This document shows, one piece after another, positions 1 to 9,754 of a stretch of DNA of 36,881 nucleotides. Source of the DNA: Planctomycetota bacterium (lineage in GTDB: Bacteria; Planctomycetota; Phycisphaerae; UBA1845; Fen-1342); NCBI GenBank assembly GCA_016235145.1, contig JACRLV010000299.1:1-36881 (forward strand), written 5' to 3'. The notes beneath the pieces are model-generated. The model worked only from the letters and a program-made list of their open reading frames with translations. It was not told where the DNA came from and ran no database searches. A program made the position numbers and the translations under genes. Every line of letters starts with the position of its first letter. Within the stretch, counting starts at the first letter, position 1.

Positions 1-228
1 GTCGATCAGGTAATGCGCGTCGCGGCCGACGTTAAACGCACGGCCGTAGAGCTCCTTGGCGCGCTTCAGGTCGCCCGCCTTCCTGGACTCCTCAGCTTTC
101 TGCGCCAGAAACTGGGGATCTTTCTTGCCCGCCGTGTACGACGCGACGCCGACCGTGCTCACCAACGCCAGAACGGCCACCGCGGTCAGGGCGCCGATCA
201 CGTTTTTGTTCAATTGCCGTTTGGCCAT
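1..228 (-). CDS. N-terminal fragment of a membrane-anchored, probably TPR-like protein (continues off the left edge)
   Basis: Minus-strand reading from CAT at 226-228: MAKRQLNKNVIGALTAVAVLALVSTVGVASYTAGKKDPQFLAQKAEESRKAGDLKRAKELYGRAFNVGRDAHYLID; one TM helix followed by a TPR-like helix pair. Confidence 0.6.
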   Translation of the reverse strand, partial: MAKRQLNKNVIGALTAVAVLALVSTVGVASYTAGKKDPQFLAQKAEESRKAGDLKRAKELYGRAFNVGRDAHYLID

Positions 229-251
229 GACAGACTACCTTCTACGCCGGA

Positions 252-1118
252 TCATGGTCCGGCGACGACCGGCGGCTCGCCGCGCGAAACCGCTTCCCAA
301 TCCTGAAAATGCTCTTTCCACAACAGCGGCATGACGGCGCGCAACAGCGGGCCCGCCGCGTCGATCGATTCCTGGTGGCCGGCGTGCTGACCCGCCTGAT
401 TCCTGAAACTGACCTCGATCTTGCAGTAGTACGCATAGCGGTCGAACAGGTTCGCGACCTTCCAGCGCACCCCGCTGCGCGTGGTCGCAAAGCCGCCGTT
501 CGTGCAGAAAAAGAAGATCACCGTCTGGCGGCTCGACTTCAGCCCTGCGGACAGGACCGCCCGCTGGCCGGTCGGCGGCTCGAAATCCAGTACAGCCAGC
601 GGAATCTCGATGGGTGTGCCGCTCGGGCCCGGCGCCTCGATCGTCATGTACTGCTTGTTCACCAGATCGTATCCGCCCGCCTTCATGCAATCCTCGGGAT
701 TGTGCGGCACCATGTCGGGCTTGCCGGTGAAATAGCTGAGAAACACGTTGATTCCGTAGGTCGGGTCGCTCGGCTTTGCATCCCGATCGATGAGCTCGAG
801 CATGATGTAGTTTTCAGTGCCGAGGTTGTCGACCGTCTCGTGCGGCAAGGGCGGCGGCTGTACCGGCGCCAGCGCGTAGCGCGGCAACAACTCCGACGCG
901 TCAAGCGCCGTTAGTTGCTTCTTCAGGGGCAACGCATCCTTGTGAAAATACGCACCGAGGAACGCCGCCGATGCCTGAAGTCCGAGCGCGCAAATGACGA
1001 GTATGCCCAGGCAGACATGGAAACGGCGATCCCTCGCCCGCCGAACAGCGGCGATTTGCTCGCCGGGCGGTGCAGCGCCGGCAAGTTTGGTCTTGGCCGA
1101 GTTCGCGACGTCGTTCAT
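252..1118 (-). CDS. EpsI-like (DUF3485-type) exosortase-associated protein
   Basis: Start MNDVANSAKTKL; N-terminal TM segment; 'VPHNPEDCMKAGGYDL' resembles the H-P-E-x-C...G motif of EpsI proteins; 4-bp ATGA overlap with the upstream exosortase gene. Confidence 0.7.
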   Translation of the reverse strand: MNDVANSAKTKLAGAAPPGEQIAAVRRARDRRFHVCLGILVICALGLQASAAFLGAYFHKDALPLKKQLTALDASELLPRYALAPVQPPPLPHETVDNLGTENYIMLELIDRDAKPSDPTYGINVFLSYFTGKPDMVPHNPEDCMKAGGYDLVNKQYMTIEAPGPSGTPIEIPLAVLDFEPPTGQRAVLSAGLKSSRQTVIFFFCTNGGFATTRSGVRWKVANLFDRYAYYCKIEVSFRNQAGQHAGHQESIDAAGPLLRAVMPLLWKEHFQDWEAVSRGEPPVVAGP

Positions 1119-2050
1119 GATCGCGCCCCACCCGTTTGCAAGTCGGCATCGCCGGCGCCCGGCTCGTCTTTGGCCTCGACGAACAGATTGCTCAGGATCC
1201 AGCCGAGCAGATTGAACAGCAGAAAGGCGATCATCAGCGTGAACAGACCGAGCGCCGTGTGATACGTCCCCTCGGAGTACTTCGGATCCGCGTAGATGTG
1301 CAGCAGGCAGGTCGTGGACACGCGGATGAAATTCGAGAACACCGCGATCGGCACGCACGCCACGATCATGACCACGCGCTGCCACATCGGCCGCTGGCTG
1401 AGAAACGCCACGGCCACACCCAGGGCACACAGCGTGATCGTGCTGCGCATTCCACTGCACGCGTCGGCCACGCCGAGCTGCCCGGATCTACCGCTGTGGT
1501 AGTACTCGATCGTCGATCCGATCCGTTCGATCTGTAGATCCGGCATCAGCTTCAAAACCGCGGTCGCGACCGTCGCCGCGATCCGCCGCAACGGGTCAGT
1601 CAGCCGGAAGTAAATCTCCTTCGGCAACGGCACCGCGAAAAACAGATAGAGCCACGGCACCAGCGCGTAGCGCAGGATCGCAACGCCGCGCAGGTAGACG
1701 ACAATCCCCAGCAGGCACAGGAGCATTGCCGTCGGTCGGATGTAGCCGAACAGGATCGCCCAGAGCGAAACCTGATACAGCGCCAGCGACGCGATCATGA
1801 GCACCAGGCCGAGCAGGTGCCCGCTCGCCGGGCAGCGGCGGATCTTGTCCCAATTCACAAAGAGCAGATACGCGCTGAAAATCGGAATGATCGGGCCGTG
1901 CGACCAGTCGGCCGAGTGCGTCCACTCGTACCAGAGCGCCTCGAACACGCTGTAGAAGACGCCGGCGAACGCGGCGGCCAGCAGGCTCGCCCGAACCTGC
2001 GCCCTGCCGTCGAACTCCAGCGTCAAGGTAGGCGTGTGTGCGCTTGTCAT
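1115..2050 (-). CDS. xrt: Exosortase/archaeosortase family transpeptidase
   Basis: Polytopic membrane protein with the exosortase Cys motif 'VADACSGMRS', Arg motif 'VFSNFIRVST' and His motif 'GTYHTALGL'; adjacent EpsI-like and Wza-like genes. Confidence 0.9.
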   Translation of the reverse strand: MTSAHTPTLTLEFDGRAQVRASLLAAAFAGVFYSVFEALWYEWTHSADWSHGPIIPIFSAYLLFVNWDKIRRCPASGHLLGLVLMIASLALYQVSLWAILFGYIRPTAMLLCLLGIVVYLRGVAILRYALVPWLYLFFAVPLPKEIYFRLTDPLRRIAATVATAVLKLMPDLQIERIGSTIEYYHSGRSGQLGVADACSGMRSTITLCALGVAVAFLSQRPMWQRVVMIVACVPIAVFSNFIRVSTTCLLHIYADPKYSEGTYHTALGLFTLMIAFLLFNLLGWILSNLFVEAKDEPGAGDADLQTGGARS

Positions 2051-2066
2051 CCCAGCTCCGGCGATT

Positions 2067-3605
2067 CTAGAACGGCAAACCGCGGTTCTGGCGGCGAATC
2101 TGCCTCAGCACTTCAGGGTTGGTCTTGGCCCCGTAGGCGTCCTGATCCGCAAAATTCCGGTCATAAACGAACCCGAAACCGTAGGTAAAGCGGAACGAGT
2201 TACGAATCACGAACAGGAACGGCGCCGCGATGTTGCTGCCCACGTTGACGATGTCGTCATCCTTCAGCAGCACGTCGTCCTCGATCCCCGCGAAGATCGC
2301 GTCCAGGTTGATCGGAATCGTGATCTGCTTATCCGTGCCCTTCTCGCGGCGGATGATTTCGCATCGCGCCGGCCAGGCCATGGCCGAGAATCCGCCGAAC
2401 ACCGCGACCGCCTGCTTAAGCGTGATTTCGCGATCGCTGAGCGGGAACGCGCCGGGCCGGTTCACCTCGCCCATTACGTAAAACAGGCCCGTGTCGATCG
2501 GGATCACGATCGAATCGCGGTTCCGCACGATGATATTCTGCTTGGGCTCGCCGGCCCGCAGCGCGTCCGCATTAATCTCAATTACGCGCTGGCTCTCGCC
2601 AAGCTGCGGCTCCTCTTCCCAACGGAATTCCTTGTTGGACGACGGCTCTTGAAAAGGCGTACCGGACGGGGCGGTGCTGGTCTCCTGCGTCGCAGGCGCC
2701 TCGCGCAGCTCGCCGGTCGCCGGATCAAAGACCAGCGGCGCGAACGGACGATCTCCGGGCTGCGAGGCTTGCGCTGCACTGCTCTTTTCCGCTGGTCTCA
2801 GGGCTGAATCCAGTTCATTCTGCGCCGACTCCTGAGCCGCAACGACCGCCGATCCGCCCGCCGACATCGAAACGCCGCGAAGACTCTCGATCTCCTCCGG
2901 CGGCGGGATCACCAGGTCGGATTTCGGTTGCGATCCCGTAGGTTCGGTTCCTGCGGGAACCTCGGGAGCGTTTTCCGGGCGGCGGATCACATAAAGCCGC
3001 CGCACGGTGGCGCCCATGTCGCCGGCCATGCCGATTGCTTCGAGCAGGCGCAGGTCATTGTTCGGGAGCGGATACGTTCCGGGTGTGCGAATGGCGCCGA
3101 GAATCGAAAAAGTCTGCTGCCGCTTCAGCGTGATCTGAACCTGCACGACCGGATCGGGCAGAATTTTCGCCTGCCGCACGCGCGTGCGAATGTCCTCTTC
3201 GAGCTCGTCCTCGGTCATCCCCGTGACTTTGATCAGCCCAAGCTGGGGAATGCGGATGTAGCCAGCGGTTGTGACTTCCTGCGCGGCGGTGAACGGAAGG
3301 CCTGCTTGCAGGAAGTCGTCAATGCTCAGCGCTAACTGGTCCGCCGGGCCAAGACGGTACTCTTCAAACCGCGGCGTCAGGTCGTCTGCCGTTGGTTCGA
3401 TCGCATTCGCGAGTCCGTACGGGCTTTCGCGCGGCGTGAGGACGCGGCGAATGCCGCCTTCCTTGTATTCCGGGGGGAATCGCCCAACTTTGGTCGGGTC
3501 GAGGAACCCGTTCATCGGGTTGAGCGCGCATCCGAACATCGTCGCGCAGACCGCGCTCAGGAGTAGGACGCCGCGAGTTGTGCTGACCAGCCAATACCCA
3601 CGCAT
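2067..3605 (-). CDS. Polysaccharide export outer-membrane protein (Wza/SLBB family)
   Basis: 'EYRLGPADQLALSIDDF', 'GYIRIPQLGLIKVTGMTEDELEEDIRTRV', 'FSILGAIRTPGTYPL' and a second SLBB-like block 'FYVMGEVNRPGAFPL'; lipoprotein-like N-terminus. Confidence 0.9.
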   Translation of the reverse strand: MRGYWLVSTTRGVLLLSAVCATMFGCALNPMNGFLDPTKVGRFPPEYKEGGIRRVLTPRESPYGLANAIEPTADDLTPRFEEYRLGPADQLALSIDDFLQAGLPFTAAQEVTTAGYIRIPQLGLIKVTGMTEDELEEDIRTRVRQAKILPDPVVQVQITLKRQQTFSILGAIRTPGTYPLPNNDLRLLEAIGMAGDMGATVRRLYVIRRPENAPEVPAGTEPTGSQPKSDLVIPPPEEIESLRGVSMSAGGSAVVAAQESAQNELDSALRPAEKSSAAQASQPGDRPFAPLVFDPATGELREAPATQETSTAPSGTPFQEPSSNKEFRWEEEPQLGESQRVIEINADALRAGEPKQNIIVRNRDSIVIPIDTGLFYVMGEVNRPGAFPLSDREITLKQAVAVFGGFSAMAWPARCEIIRREKGTDKQITIPINLDAIFAGIEDDVLLKDDDIVNVGSNIAAPFLFVIRNSFRFTYGFGFVYDRNFADQDAYGAKTNPEVLRQIRRQNRGLPF

Positions 3606-4118
3606 GCCGGTTTGCTCGTAGTCTGAGTAGGGCGCACCGCCGCCGCGCCGGCGGACTGGCTCGCACGCGGCCGAATCGCGTGCAACCTATGGAAGCGCCG
3701 AAACTTCCGTATCATAAAGAGGGCTGAATCTACCCCACCGATTGCGGCCGGTCAAACCGTGCCTCGTGGACTGCGTACGCCTCCCGATCGGCTGCTCTTT
3801 CATCACAGCCGCTCAGCAGAAGCGGGACAACACATTTCACGTGCGCACGTTCCCACACTTCATACGACCGCGACCGCACGCGATTCAACCACACTTTTCG
3901 CTCACACGTAGTGGATTTATCGGGCAGTCGGCAGGCAAAACTTGCGGGATTTCGGGACACGGCCTGTCACGTGGCGCTTTGCGCGGAATCCCGCACCAGA
4001 GCCGTCATCGCGGGCCGGCCGGCCGGCCGAGAGTTGATCGCCGAGCCGCCGCGCCAAATGTGCGTCGAGAAATCGCCGGAAGCGCTCCCGAAGCCGTCGC
4101 CGAGCCGATACCACCCTC

Positions 4119-4826
4119 GTGGATATCACGCGCGAGCCAAGCCAGAGAACGATCCTGATCGCCGGCGCCGGCGGGCACGGGCGCGTCGTGCTCGACATTC
4201 TCATGCACGACCGGGCGACCGAAGTTCTTGGCTTCCTCGACAACAACCGTGAGATCATCGGGCGGCGAATCGACGGCCTGCCCGTGCATGGCACGATCGC
4301 CGACCTGGGACCCATCGCGGAACGGCTCGGCGCGACGGGCGTCGTGATTGCGATCGGCGACAACGGCGTGCGGCGGGGCCTTGCGCGCCAAGCCGAACGG
4401 CTGGGCGTCGGGCTGGCTTCAGCGATTCATGCGTCGGCCACCATCGCGCACAACGCGACCATCGGCCGCAACGTCGTCATCGCCGCCGGAACGGTCGTGT
4501 GCGCGAATTGCCAGATCGGCGACTCCGTGATCCTTAACACGGGCTGCATCATCGACCATCAGACGATGATCGGCGAAGGTTCGCACATCTGTCCGGGCGT
4601 GCGCATCGCCGGCCGCGTGAAAGTGGAGCCGGGCGTATTCGTCGGCATCGGCGCGACCGTCGTGCCCAAGGTGACGCTCGGTTGCGAGGCGATCATCGGC
4701 GCCGGCGCGGTCGTGATCGAAGACGTGCCGCCGATGGCGACCGTGGTCGGCGTTCCGGCCAAGTCCGTGCGCAGAGCCGCCGCGGACGAGGAAGTCGCCG
4801 CGATGCTGCTGCCTGCCCGCGTTTGA
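4119..4826 (+). CDS. NeuD/PglD-like sugar O-/N-acyltransferase (left-handed beta-helix)
   Basis: 'ILIAGAGGHGRVVLDIL' nucleotide-sugar-binding N-terminus, then hexapeptide repeats 'GRNVVIAAGTVVCANCQIGDSVILNTGCIIDHQTMIGEGSHICPGVRIAG'; GTG start. Confidence 0.88.
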   Translation: MDITREPSQRTILIAGAGGHGRVVLDILMHDRATEVLGFLDNNREIIGRRIDGLPVHGTIADLGPIAERLGATGVVIAIGDNGVRRGLARQAERLGVGLASAIHASATIAHNATIGRNVVIAAGTVVCANCQIGDSVILNTGCIIDHQTMIGEGSHICPGVRIAGRVKVEPGVFVGIGATVVPKVTLGCEAIIGAGAVVIEDVPPMATVVGVPAKSVRRAAADEEVAAMLLPARV

Positions 4827-4872
4827 TCCCGTCGAAAAACGCTGAGCCGCGTCCGACAAAGCGCCAATCCTG

Positions 4873-7314
4873 TTACGGACAGCTTGATCCAAACACCGCC
4901 AGCAACGACGCCAGATCCTGCAAATCGACGTCGCCGTCGCCGTCAGTGTCTCCCTGTTCGAACGTGGCGCCGCTGGTCGTGCCGAAATTGGCCAGCAGCA
5001 CGGCCAGATCCTGAAGCGTGACCAGGCCGTCGTGATTGAAATCGCCCGGGCAGTTGCCCACCGCCGGAAGCGCCTTTCGCCACGCACCGCGTCCGTAGGT
5101 GCCGGCAGTAATCGTGTTCGCGGTGGTGTCGATCAGCAGGTCGCCGATGTTCACGTTGGGCAGGTCCGTGCCGTCCTTCGTCCAGGTCGCGCCGCCGTCC
5201 TGCGATTCCCAAACGCCGCTGCCGCAGCCCAGGTACAGATGCGGCGGGGTGAAACGCCAATCGACGGCGAGCGCCTTTCCGGCGACGCCGCCCGGCAGGT
5301 TTCCGGTCGTGCTGGTCCACTGCTGGCCGTAGTCGGAGGTGACGACGACCCGCGCGCCGCCCGTGTTGTAGGTGGAAGCGTATGCGTGGCCGGGGTCCGT
5401 CGGATCGATCACGATGTCGCTGATCTCGCCGCCGGGCAGGCCAGTGGAGCGGATCGCCCAACTGGACGCGTTGGTGGTGACGTAGATCGTGCCGCGCGAG
5501 TTGCCTGCATAGATCGTGTTGTGCGCACCTGTGGCGACCGCGATGGCATTGACGACGCCGCCGTCCGGCACGACCGGACCGCTGATGTCCGTCCATTCCG
5601 CGAGCGTATCGGCGTTCTGCGTGCGCTAGATTCGGTTCGTTCCGCCCAGCAGCGTGTGCGAGTTATTCGGACTCATGATCAGGGGAGCGATGAAATTCGC
5701 CGGGTCGCCTCCCCAGGGTCCGGTGATTTCGGCCCAATCCGTGGCTGTCAGCCGGAAAACGGTCAGATAAACGTAGGTCGTGTACTTGCGGAAGGTCTCG
5801 ACGAAGTCGTATGCGGCGAAACCGCCGTCGCCCGAGACAATCTGCGTCCACGGCAGCGTCGCGTCGTTCTTCTCGATGGTGCCGTTGTCCTGCGTCCCGC
5901 CGATCACCATGTTCGGGTTGCTGGCGCTGATCGCAATGTTGTAATTCTGCGTGACGCTGAGCGTCGCGTTCATGTTGAACCACGTCTGCCCGCCGTTCGA
6001 GCTTTTCCAAACGCCGCCGTCGCAGCCCACCCACAGCGTGCCGGTCGGGCCGATCGCGAACGTCTGGATGTCGGGATGGACCTGTCCGGCGATGGAGCCG
6101 CGTGTGATGTCGGTCCAGGTGGTTCCGCCATCCGTCGTCTTAATGATGCCTGCGACCGCATAGTCGGGGAAGACGCCGCCGCAGTAGACAGTGTTGGCGC
6201 TGCTGGAATCGACGATGACGCAGCAGTCGTACCAACCCTGCGGCCTGGGAAAATCGGGCGTGCTCGTGAGTTGCGTCCACGCCCCGCCGCTGTTGGTTGT
6301 TTTGTAGAAGCCGCGCAGGCCGGCGCTGCCGTTGATGATGGCCGCGTAGAGCGTCGCGGGAGTGGAGCGAGAAATCGCGAGCACGATGCGATGCACGTCG
6401 GTCGACGGCAGGCCGCTGCTGAGGCGGTTCCATGTGTCGCCGCCGTCGACGGTCTTGTAAATGCCGTCATTATGTCGGCCCGCGAACATGACGATCGGTG
6501 TGGTGCGATTGATGACAAGGTCGGAGCACGAGCCGCCAAGCACGGTCGCCCAGGTCGCGCCGCCGTCGACGCTGCGCACGATGCCCGCGCTTCCGCTGAC
6601 GAATACGCGCAGCGGGTTGCTTGGGTCGACCACGACCTTGCTGCAATTGGCGCCGACCTGCCCCGCCGTCGCGATTCGCGTCCAGTTCAGCCCGCCGTCC
6701 GTCGAGCGAAACAGGCCGTCGCCGCCGCTGCCGGTGGTGTATTCACCCGTACCGGCATAGATCGTGTCCGGGTTTTGCGGATCGATGCCGAGCACCCCGT
6801 GATTCAGCGTCGAAAGCTCGTCGGTCAGCGGAACCCACGTCGCTCCAAAGTCCGTCGTCTTCCAGACCCCGCCCGACGCGCTCGCGATGTAGATCGTCGA
6901 TGAGTTGGTCGGATGGGGCGCGATCGAGATGACGCGCCCGCTGGCGTCGTCGTCGCCGCTCCAGTACTCGTTGCGAATCGGCTTTGCGCCGATGAACTCC
7001 CAAGGCGTGCCGCGCGGACGCGGCGCGTGCATCGACTCCGGCGTCCAGTCCGGCACCGGATCCCCGAGAATGCGAATGTAACCAGGGGGCGGCGGGCCGA
7101 ATTCGAGGCGGCCTTCCTGCTCGCGCTCTTCGCGGCTCTCGGACCCGGCCCGGCCGATCGCCGTGGGGATTCGCCCGCGTTCGGCCAGCCGCTCGGCCTT
7201 CTCCGCGTCGATTCGAAAACTCGGCGAAATATCTCTGCTCTCGTATCTCGGTGTCGTGCACCAGGCGGCCATGAGGGCGCCGGCGGCCGCGAGGGAAACG
7301 GTTGTTCGAATCAT
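4873..7314 (-). pseudogene. VPS10/BNR-repeat beta-propeller protein with C-terminal dockerin-like repeats, interrupted by one in-frame TAG
   Basis: MIRTTVSLAAAGALMAAWC signal region, many 'TTDGGxTWT' sortilin/BNR blades, C-terminus 'GDFNHDGLVTLQDLAVLLANFG...GDTDGDGDVDLQDLASLLAVFGSSCP'. TAG at 5626-5628 (minus); reading continues in the same frame as GGTNRI*RTQNADTLAEWTDISG into the 4873-5571 ORF. Confidence 0.85.
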
Positions 7315-7444
7315 GGAGTTTCTCGCATGTTGAAAAGAGGAGCGCCTCCGCGCTCGCGAACACTTCATCTTATGTCGTTGCGCGCCGCAACCGCAAGAGA
7401 AATCCCAGCGTCCGGATAAGTGATCGCTGATCCGCTTTGAATTT

Positions 7445-7525
7445 TGTGGGGCAGGCCTCCGTCCTGTCTTGTGTGGGGCAGGCCTCTGGCCTGTCTTGTG
7501 TGGGGCAGGTCTCTGGCCTGTCTTC
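7445..7525. repeat. Three tandem 27-nt units (TGTGGGGCAGGCCTCTGGCCTGTCTTG-like), each with an internal palindrome
   Basis: Units start at 7445, 7472 and 7499 with a 27-nt period; unit 2 contains the hairpin CAGGCC-TCT-GGCCTG. Confidence 0.9.
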
Positions 7526-7556
7526 TCTTCCGCAGTGCCGCCGATTTCACCGAAGA

Positions 7557-7580
7557 GACGGGCCGGAGGCCGGCCCCACA
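7557..7580. repeat. Inverted copy of the 27-nt unit
   Basis: GACGGGCCGGAGGCCGGCCCCACA; its reverse complement TGTGGGGCCGGCCTCCGGCCCGTC aligns to the 7445-7525 units. Confidence 0.85.
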
Positions 7581-7652
7581 TTCACGCATTGAGCGCCCAC
7601 CGACGCTCGCAAATGGCCTCGGCGGGCAGTAGGATCCGCGCCCCGCTCGGCC

Positions 7653-7668
7653 TGGCACGCCCCTTGCC
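7653..7668 (+). promoter_or_regulatory. Candidate sigma54 (-24/-12) promoter upstream of malic enzyme
   Basis: TGGCACG-CCCC-TTGC-C matches consensus TGGCACGN4TTGC exactly; about 150 nt upstream of the malic enzyme ATG. Confidence 0.7.
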
Positions 7669-7816
7669 TTGACTACTCGTGGATGGGTAGGCCGGACGAT
7701 CAATCTCCGCGTGAATGCGCGTCATTCTTGATCGTCCGAAGCGGTGCTTGAAACTGCGGCGCGGAATCGTGCGAACAGAACCGCCTGCGCCCGTCGGCAA
7801 CAGAAAAGAGGACAAC

Positions 7817-9532
7817 ATGTCTACGTATCCTGGGGATCGGCGTGCGGATGCGGGTCAGCGGCGCGTGCCGTATCGGGGGGTTCGCCTGCTTCAGGAGCCG
7901 CGTTTCAACAAGGATGCGGCCTTTACGCATGAGGAGCGCCTCCGATTGGGTTTGGACGGCCTGCTGCCGCCGACGCCGCTTTCGCTGAAGGAGCAGGTCA
8001 CGCTCGAACTCGAGCATCTGCGCTGCAAGCCCGACGATTTGGAGCGGTTCATCGGCCTGATCGCGTTGCTCGACCGGAATGAAACGCTTTTCTATCGCGT
8101 GCTGATCGACAACTTCCGCGAGTTGCTGCCGATCGTCTACACGCCGACGGTCGGCAAGGCCTGCGAGAGCTACAGCCACATCATCCGCCGGCCGCGCGGC
8201 CTGTGGATCACGCCGAACGACGTCGGGCGCATCCCCGAAGTGCTGCGCAACACGGGGCGCAATGACGTGCGGCTGATCGTCGTCACCGACAACGAGCGGA
8301 TCCTCGGGCTGGGCGACCAGGGCGCCGGCGGCATGGGCATTCCCGTCGGCAAAATCACGATTTACTGCGCCGCCGCGGGAATCGACCCCGGCTTGTGCCT
8401 GCCGATCAGCCTGGACGTCGGCACGGACAACGCCAAGCTGCTGGCTGATCCGTTCTATTGCGGACATCGGGCCCGGCGCCTGCGCGGCGAGGAGTATGAC
8501 CGTTTCATCGAGGCCTTTGTGGACGCAGTGCTGGAGGTCTGGCCGCGGGCCCTGATCCAGTGGGAGGACTTCAGCCGGCACAATGCGTTCAAGCTGCTGG
8601 ACCGCTATCGCAAGCGCACTCCCAGCTTCAACGACGACATTCAGGGAACAGCGGCGGTCGCGCTGGCGGGCATCTGGTCGGCGCTGCGCATCACGGGCGG
8701 AACGCTGGCGGAGCAGCGGGTGATGCACGCGGGCTCGGGCAGCGCGGGCATCGGCATCGGACGGCTGATTCACTTCGCACTGCTGCGCGACGGCGTCGAT
8801 CCGGCCAAAGCGCGGCGTGTGCAGTCGTTCGTGGACACGCACGGGCTGGTGTACGACGACCGACCCATCCGCGAGGCTTACAAAGCGGAATTCGCGGTAA
8901 ACGCCACATGGCGCGATGAAATGGGAATCCAGCCCGGCATGAGCATTCACCTGCTCGAAGCCGTGAAACGCATCCGCCCGACGATCCTGATCGGCACGAC
9001 CGCCCAACCGGGCATTTTCGACGAAGCGGTGGTGCGCGAGATGTCCAGACATTGCGAACGCCCGGTCATCTTCGCGCTCAGCAACCCCACCTCGAAGGCC
9101 GAATGCACGCCGGCCGAGGCGCTGAAGTGGTCGGACGGCCGAGCCCTGATCGCGACGGGCAGCCCGTTCCCGACGGTTGAGTACGGCGGTCGCTGGCACG
9201 AGAGCGGCCAGGCGAACAACGCGCTGGTTTGCCCGGGAATCGGCTTTGGCAGCATTCTGGCCGAGACACTCGAAGTGACGGACGATATGTTCTACGCCGC
9301 CGCTCGCACGCTAGCCGACGCGGTCCCGGCGAACCGGCTGGACCAGGGAGCCCTCTACCCGAACATCAACGATCTGCGGGCATTCAACGCGCGGATCGCA
9401 GCCGCGGTAATCAGAGCCGCCCGCGAGCAGGGAGTCGGCCGGCTCATTGCGGACCGGAACGTCGAGACGCTCGTTGCAGAAAAGACCTGGTACCCCGAGT
9501 ACGAGGAGTACACGAGCGCGGAATCCACATAG
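7817..9532 (+). CDS. maeA: NAD-dependent malic enzyme (oxaloacetate-decarboxylating)
   Basis: '[29 protein letters not shown]', '[25 protein letters not shown]', '[15 protein letters not shown]', '[12 protein letters not shown]', '[14 protein letters not shown]'. Internal ATG at 7817 preceded by AGAGGA. Confidence 0.95.
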   Translation: MSTYPGDRRADAGQRRVPYRGVRLLQEPRFNKDAAFTHEERLRLGLDGLLPPTPLSLKEQVTLELEHLRCKPDDLERFIGLIALLDRNETLFYRVLIDNFRELLPIVYTPTVGKACESYSHIIRRPRGLWITPNDVGRIPEVLRNTGRNDVRLIVVTDNERILGLGDQGAGGMGIPVGKITIYCAAAGIDPGLCLPISLDVGTDNAKLLADPFYCGHRARRLRGEEYDRFIEAFVDAVLEVWPRALIQWEDFSRHNAFKLLDRYRKRTPSFNDDIQGTAAVALAGIWSALRITGGTLAEQRVMHAGSGSAGIGIGRLIHFALLRDGVDPAKARRVQSFVDTHGLVYDDRPIREAYKAEFAVNATWRDEMGIQPGMSIHLLEAVKRIRPTILIGTTAQPGIFDEAVVREMSRHCERPVIFALSNPTSKAECTPAEALKWSDGRALIATGSPFPTVEYGGRWHESGQANNALVCPGIGFGSILAETLEVTDDMFYAAARTLADAVPANRLDQGALYPNINDLRAFNARIAAAVIRAAREQGVGRLIADRNVETLVAEKTWYPEYEEYTSAEST

Positions 9533-9558
9533 TCCAATCCGGCAAACAAAACACCGAA

Positions 9559-9584
9559 GCGCCGCCCACGCAAGCGGGCGGCGC
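9559..9584. terminator. GC-rich hairpin after malic enzyme
   Basis: GCGCCGCCC (9559-9567) / GGGCGGCGC (9576-9584), 8-nt loop, 27 nt past the stop; no U-tract. Confidence 0.5.
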
Positions 9585-9682
9585 GCGAACCGCGGCGATC
9601 GCTCGGGGTGAGGATCGGACGTGGCTGTTCGCTCGTGTCGTGAGTGCGGTCCGCCACGCCGTTGGCGTCTTTACAGAGTGAT

Positions 9683-9699
9683 CCGGGCGTCACGCCCGG
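9683..9699. terminator. Short palindrome between convergent genes
   Basis: CCGGGCGT-C-ACGCCCGG near the 3' end of the 9755-11785 minus-strand gene. Confidence 0.4.
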
Positions 9700-9754
9700 G
9701 CCTGACGACCGGCGAGACGCCGATGCTCCCCAAAGATCGTGCATTGACGGACCA

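Noticed and set aside
4873-5571. Independent short CDS 4873-5571 encoding a dockerin protein
   Set aside because: Continuous in frame with the upstream ORF across one TAG; no signal peptide of its own.
5032-6903. 623-aa plus-strand ORF (and other long ORFs antisense to known genes, e.g. 7700-9199, 9644-10909, 19405-20949, 31983-34031)
   Set aside because: Antisense to clearly homologous genes; Arg/Ala/Val-rich composition typical of shadow frames in high-GC DNA.
7444-7582. CRISPR array interpretation of the 27-nt repeats
   Set aside because: Repeats are contiguous with no unique spacers and no cas genes; better described as a palindromic tandem repeat.
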